64,000 nt of DNA from Herpetosiphon giganteus. Its GTDB lineage: Bacteria; Chloroflexota; Chloroflexia; Chloroflexales; Herpetosiphonaceae. The stretch spans positions 18,747 through 82,746 of the forward strand of contig NZ_JAFBCZ010000027.1 of NCBI RefSeq assembly GCF_016907925.1, in the 5' to 3' direction. The notes beneath the pieces are model-generated. The model ran no database searches and was not told where the DNA came from. It saw nothing but the letters and a program-made list of their open reading frames with translations. The translations under genes and the position numbers were made by a program. This document shows, in pieces, positions 60,943-64,000 of the stretch (positions are counted from its first letter, which is position 1; every line of letters begins with the position of its first letter).

Positions 60943-62580
60943 CTAATGTCCAGCAGCTACCGCAGATTCTGTATTGCCACCTCGACCAGACCATTTGCCC
61001 GGCCAACCAGGTAAGAATAAGCCAAGGAATAGCGCTAGCATTGCAACATAGAAGGTAAAGTGATAGGTTTTTTCGAAGCCAGCAACTTGCTCGGCACAAG
61101 CAGTTTGAATGCTACTGCGAACTTGGTTTTGCACCTCAGCTGGCGCTTGAGCCACGCCTGCTGGCAAATTGTTGGCGGGATCAACGCCCGGCGTTTCGCA
61201 TAAACCAAAGGCTGGCGTATGAATTCCGGCCTGAGCATTTTCCGCAGCACGGGCTTGCGATTCTTCTTGAAATTGTTTGGTTGCAACCGAGGTTGTGCTC
61301 GCCAGAATCGTTGCCAACACCGCTACGCCAATCGATTGAATGACTTGGCGCGTAGCATTGATCAAGGCTGAGCCACGCGGTACTTTGGGCAAATCAACAT
61401 CCGACAGGGCTGTGACGAAGGTTGTTTGGACGGTCATACCCAGCGCCAAACCGCGCAGCGCCAGCAAGAACATAATCCAGCCAATTGAGGTATCTGCTTG
61501 AAGTTGCGAAAGTTGCCAAGTATTCAAAATCAAAATCGCATAGCCAGTGATGATCAATGGGCGTGGGCCAATTTTATCGTACAAGCGGCCAGCGGTCGGC
61601 GTGGCAAAACCAGCAGCTACGGCCAATGGCAGCAAGATAAAGCCAGTTTCTAAGGCTGTGCGGCCCCGCAACACTTGCAAATACAAGGGCAACAAAAATT
61701 CTGCGCCAAACAAGGCCAATACACTGACCCAGCCAACCAAATTGGCCATTGCAAAGGTTGGCTTCTTGAATAAGCGTAAATCGAGCAATGGCTCTTTGGC
61801 AACGAATAATTCGATTAAGCCAAACAAGAGCAAGCTAATGCCACCGATGATAAACCACATCGTTACGTTGCCCGAATCCCAGCCTTGTTCGGCGGCAATC
61901 GTGGCGGCGTAGAGCACTGAACCAAAACCAACGGTCGAGGTGATCAAGCCTAAAACATCGAGTTTGGGTTTGCCCGTTGGCGGGGTTGGCTTGAGCCAGC
62001 GCACTGCCAAGCTTACGCCCAGCACGCCAATTGGCACATTGATAAAGAAGATCCAGCGCCAAAGATCGTTATCGACTAACAAGCCACCTAAAATTGGCCC
62101 CAACGCTGGCCCGAGCACCATGGCAATCCCAAATACACCCAAGGCCTTACCACGCTCGTTGGGCGGGAACGCGCCATAGATAAAGGCCGTGCCAAGTGGC
62201 GTTGATAAACCACCACCCAAGCCCTGAATTGCCCGCGCAATCACTAGGGTTTCAATCGTTGGCGCAACCCCACACAAAAACGAGCCAAGCACAAAGATCG
62301 AAAGCCCAATCACATAGGTGCGCTTGAGGCCAAAACGATCAGCCATGTAGCCCGAAATTGGTGTGCTAATCCCCAACATCAACACATAAATGCTCAAAAT
62401 CCATTGGGCTTCGTTGATCGTGGCCCCAAGATCTTGCTGCACCGTGCGAAATGCCACGTTGACGACAGTCGTATCCAGAATCACCATGAAGATTCCGAAT
62501 ATTACCGAAATTAATACTTTCCATTTGTAGTCTAAGCCACCTTTTGGTGATTGCTCTGAATCTTGTGCTGTCGCTGCCAT
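60943..62580 (-). CDS. DHA2 family drug/proton antiporter (EmrB/QacA type)
   Basis: A 545-residue 14-helix major facilitator. DHA2 marks are WILSIYVLMLGISTPISGYMADRFGLKR (motif A region), RAIQGLGGGLSTPLG and VLGPALGPILGGLLVD (motif C, the antiporter signature). It expels hydrophobic drugs using the proton gradient. A periplasmic loop near 440-500 has cysteines (GLCETP, TACAEQ). The ATG at 62580 has GAGGG six bases upstream. Promoter, operator and a leader hairpin lie upstream. Confidence 0.94.
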   Translation of the reverse strand: MAATAQDSEQSPKGGLDYKWKVLISVIFGIFMVILDTTVVNVAFRTVQQDLGATINEAQWILSIYVLMLGISTPISGYMADRFGLKRTYVIGLSIFVLGSFLCGVAPTIETLVIARAIQGLGGGLSTPLGTAFIYGAFPPNERGKALGVFGIAMVLGPALGPILGGLLVDNDLWRWIFFINVPIGVLGVSLAVRWLKPTPPTGKPKLDVLGLITSTVGFGSVLYAATIAAEQGWDSGNVTMWFIIGGISLLLFGLIELFVAKEPLLDLRLFKKPTFAMANLVGWVSVLALFGAEFLLPLYLQVLRGRTALETGFILLPLAVAAGFATPTAGRLYDKIGPRPLIITGYAILILNTWQLSQLQADTSIGWIMFLLALRGLALGMTVQTTFVTALSDVDLPKVPRGSALINATRQVIQSIGVAVLATILASTTSVATKQFQEESQARAAENAQAGIHTPAFGLCETPGVDPANNLPAGVAQAPAEVQNQVRSSIQTACAEQVAGFEKTYHFTFYVAMLALFLGLFLPGWPGKWSGRGGNTESAVAAGH

Positions 62581-62621
62581 GAAATACCCTCGCAATTAGC
62601 ATGTCCAAATTCGTCCACATC

Positions 62622-62668
62622 AAAAAACAGCAGTCTGTGGGTGCTTGCGACCATGCAAACTACTGCTG
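62622..62668 (-). promoter_or_regulatory. Terminator-like leader hairpin before the DHA2 exporter
   Basis: On the minus strand CAGCAGT (62662-62668) pairs with ACTGCTG (62628-62634), then a run of six T (62627-62622), about 40 bases before the exporter start and downstream of the promoter. The 27-nt loop has a smaller 4-bp stem inside. This is the layout of a transcription attenuator. Confidence 0.45.
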
Positions 62669-62681
62669 ATAGATTGCAACT

Positions 62682-62736
62682 ATTTGCTTAGTTAATCTAA
62701 CTAAGCAAATGGTACGCCGAAAAATTTGTTTGTCAA
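62682..62736 (-). promoter_or_regulatory. Promoter and 29-bp operator of the DHA2 exporter
   Basis: On the minus strand: TTGACA (62731-62736), 16 nt, TACCAT (62709-62714), then a palindrome with perfect 13-bp arms (62682-62694 and 62698-62710, ATTTGCTTAGTTA/TAACTAAGCAAAT) around ATC. It shares TTAGTT-N5-AACTAA and position with the site before the ABC exporter pair. Confidence 0.75.
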
Positions 62737-62877
62737 GCATGATGAGGGATCAGGTTTCAGCAGCTACGGATCAGGATTGGATCGGTTTTGGTTATTGGCT
62801 TTAATCCACACAAGTTCTAGGCGCTTTCTTGCCTTTAACCCTTTGAGGTTTGGCTTTTCCTCACTCTTCACTCAGGG

Positions 62878-63102
62878 TTAATCGCGTTTGCTGACTTGGG
62901 TTGGCATATTCATCAGGTAGCTAATCGTTACCAGATCGCCAGCTTGTGGATTGGTATACATCACTTCGCTGCCTAGCCGCGCTTTGATCAAACGCTCAGG
63001 TTGCTCATCGTGGGCAAACATCACATCATAAAAAACGCTGCCATGTAAGCTAACAGCTTGGACGCTATGAATGACCGCTGGGCGGGTTCCCGAAAGAATC
63101 AT
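62878..63102 (-). CDS. Small protein of unknown function (74 residues)
   Basis: A short protein with a beta pattern (AVIHSVQAVSLHGSVFYDVMFA, then GDLVTISYLMNMP). It may be a small barrel, but I recognise no family. GGAG lies six bases before the ATG, which supports translation. It stands alone between the exporter promoter and the peptidase. Confidence 0.65.
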   Translation of the reverse strand: MILSGTRPAVIHSVQAVSLHGSVFYDVMFAHDEQPERLIKARLGSEVMYTNPQAGDLVTISYLMNMPTQVSKRD

Positions 63103-63385
63103 GAGTTACTCCACTAAGTTGAATCAAGGACGATTAATTATAACGAGTATTGCTTGGCTCAAGGTTAATAGTTGGTTGTGGCGGTTCATCAAGTCATCGC
63201 GCTAAATTTTACCTTTGCTCGTGAATAAAGTTTGGCGCATTGGCTTCCGGATGGCTGCATCTTGCACTTGATAGGCAGTGATTGGGCCAAAGTCTGCTAG
63301 CGATTGTCGTTTTGGCTTGGCGGTTATCCGTTATAATGAAGATACCCGCTTGATATTGTTCGGCGTGCGATTGCGAGGAAGCTCC
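63103..63385 (+). promoter_or_regulatory. Upstream region of the M20 peptidase
   Basis: A perfect TATAAT lies at 63332-63337, 49 bp before the GTG start, with a weak TTGGCT (63312-63317) at a short 14-nt spacing. The remaining sequence is without visible genes. Confidence 0.35.
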
Positions 63386-63985
63386 GTGGTTGCTCCCCTA
63401 TCCACTCTCGATGACCTAATTTTGCATTATGTCCGTGCCTTGGTAGCCTTACCAAGTGTTACTGGCGACGAACCAGCCTTAGAACACGCTGCGCCGCCGA
63501 TTGCTGATCTTCTGCGTGGCCTTGGTTTTCAGGTTAGCGTTCACCCGACAGAAGGTGCGCCGATTATTTTAGCCCATCGGACTGGCAAAAGCGCGCAACG
63601 CTTGCTCTTTTTCAATCACTACGATGTGATGCCAACTGGCGTTTGGCGCGATTGGTTTCATGAGCCATTTACCTTGGCTGAGCGCGAAGGCCTGTTGTAT
63701 GGGCGTGGCGTTGCCAGCGATAAAGGCAATTTGGCGGCGCGGATTGCCGCAGTGGCTCATATTTTGGCCGAAACTGGCGAGCTACCAGTTGGCATTACCT
63801 TTTTAATTGAAGGCGATGGCCTGAGTGGTAGCCCATCGTTGGCCAATTTGATTGCCGATCAAGCCAATAATTTAACTGCCGATTTAGTTATGGGCTACGG
63901 TGGTACGAAACTCAGCAATGACATAGTATGCCTATGTCTGTCGTTTGGATGGCACAAAAATGAGCCTTATGCAGCGGTGTCTTGA
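63386..63985 (+). pseudogene. M20 family metallopeptidase, interrupted after about 180 residues
   Basis: A 199-codon frame with the front half of an M20 peptidase: LFFNHYDVMPTG carries the first metal His and Asp, GRGVASDKGNLAARI the bridging Asp, and TFLIEGDGLSGSPSL the region of the catalytic Glu (IEGxEExGS in complete relatives; here GDGLSGS). Family members continue for another 200 residues or more, but here homology ends near GGTKLSND and unrelated residues (IVCLCLSFGWHKN...) lead to a stop 15 bases before the edge. Insertion or frameshift is likely. The GTG at 63386 has GAGGA six bases upstream. Sequence beyond the window may show an inserted element. Confidence 0.65.
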
Positions 63986-64000
63986 GGCGCTTCGAGTAGG

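Noticed and set aside
1..64000. tRNA, rRNA and CRISPR arrays
   Set aside because: Scanning by eye found no cloverleaf-like stretches with typical T-loop sequence, no ribosomal RNA core and no evenly spaced repeats with unique spacers. The CACGAAG islands repeat without regular spacers. A tRNA scan would be the deciding test.

Overview
The window looks like chromosome from a filamentous Chloroflexota bacterium, most likely Herpetosiphon or a close relative. This rests on gene content (tyrosine catabolism, secreted chitinase and subtilase, NB-ARC/TPR/LuxR regulator, MpaB/Lcp-like haem protein, ECF41 sigma factor), roughly balanced base composition, and dense intergenic repeats built from ATGAAGGATGAGGGATGA-like, CACGAAGGACACGAAG-like and CCCTCACCCCCAACCCC-like units. 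That repeat style is recalled from Herpetosiphon genomes; no search was run. No rRNA, tRNA, CRISPR array or complete transposase was found.

Layout. 1-4.1 kb: transglutaminase membrane protein, TatD nuclease, OsmC. 4.2-7.6 kb: an SCP2 protein with two acyl-CoA dehydrogenases, one lacking the usual catalytic Glu. 7.6-11 kb: MpaB/Lcp-like protein, then a FAD oxidoreductase and ECF41 sigma pair behind a matching ECF41-type promoter. 11-15 kb: SRPBCC protein, acetyltransferase, threonine deaminase, HAD phosphatase and RdgB. 15.4-19.2 kb: heterodimeric ABC exporter. 19.7-25.7 kb: NB-ARC/LuxR regulator, purD-purN, acyl-CoA carboxylase beta subunit. 26.3-29.1 kb: TetR, P450 and SDR. 29.2-32.7 kb: hppD, TrmB-type regulator and hmgA.

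33.1-36.9 kb is a tight seven-gene run: site-2 protease, two overlapping genes that together make a membrane-anchored Cas4-like nuclease, a zinc-ribbon-like protein, QueD, an L7/L12-like membrane protein and a TIM-barrel-like protein. 37-41.9 kb: lone receiver, zinc/manganese ABC importer, deoB. 42-48.7 kb: aldo/keto reductase, large secreted subtilase, thrS. 48.8-52.7 kb: small proteins, a third ABC half-exporter, a receiver-like protein. 53.3-58.1 kb: secreted chitinase, methyltransferase, M24 peptidase and three small membrane proteins. 58.1-62.6 kb: polar amino acid ABC importer and a DHA2 drug exporter. The window ends in an M20 peptidase reading frame that looks broken.

The most unusual items are: (1) the Cas4-like nuclease divided between two overlapping membrane-protein genes, which separates the iron-sulfur cysteines; (2) one promoter-operator design (TTAGTT-N5-AACTAA directly after the -10) in front of two unrelated exporters 43 kb apart, one followed by a terminator-like leader hairpin; (3) an ECF41 promoter with exact 16-nt spacing; (4) the mismatched acyl-CoA dehydrogenase pair; (5) a small membrane-protein operon encoding an eight-residue-type repeat protein.
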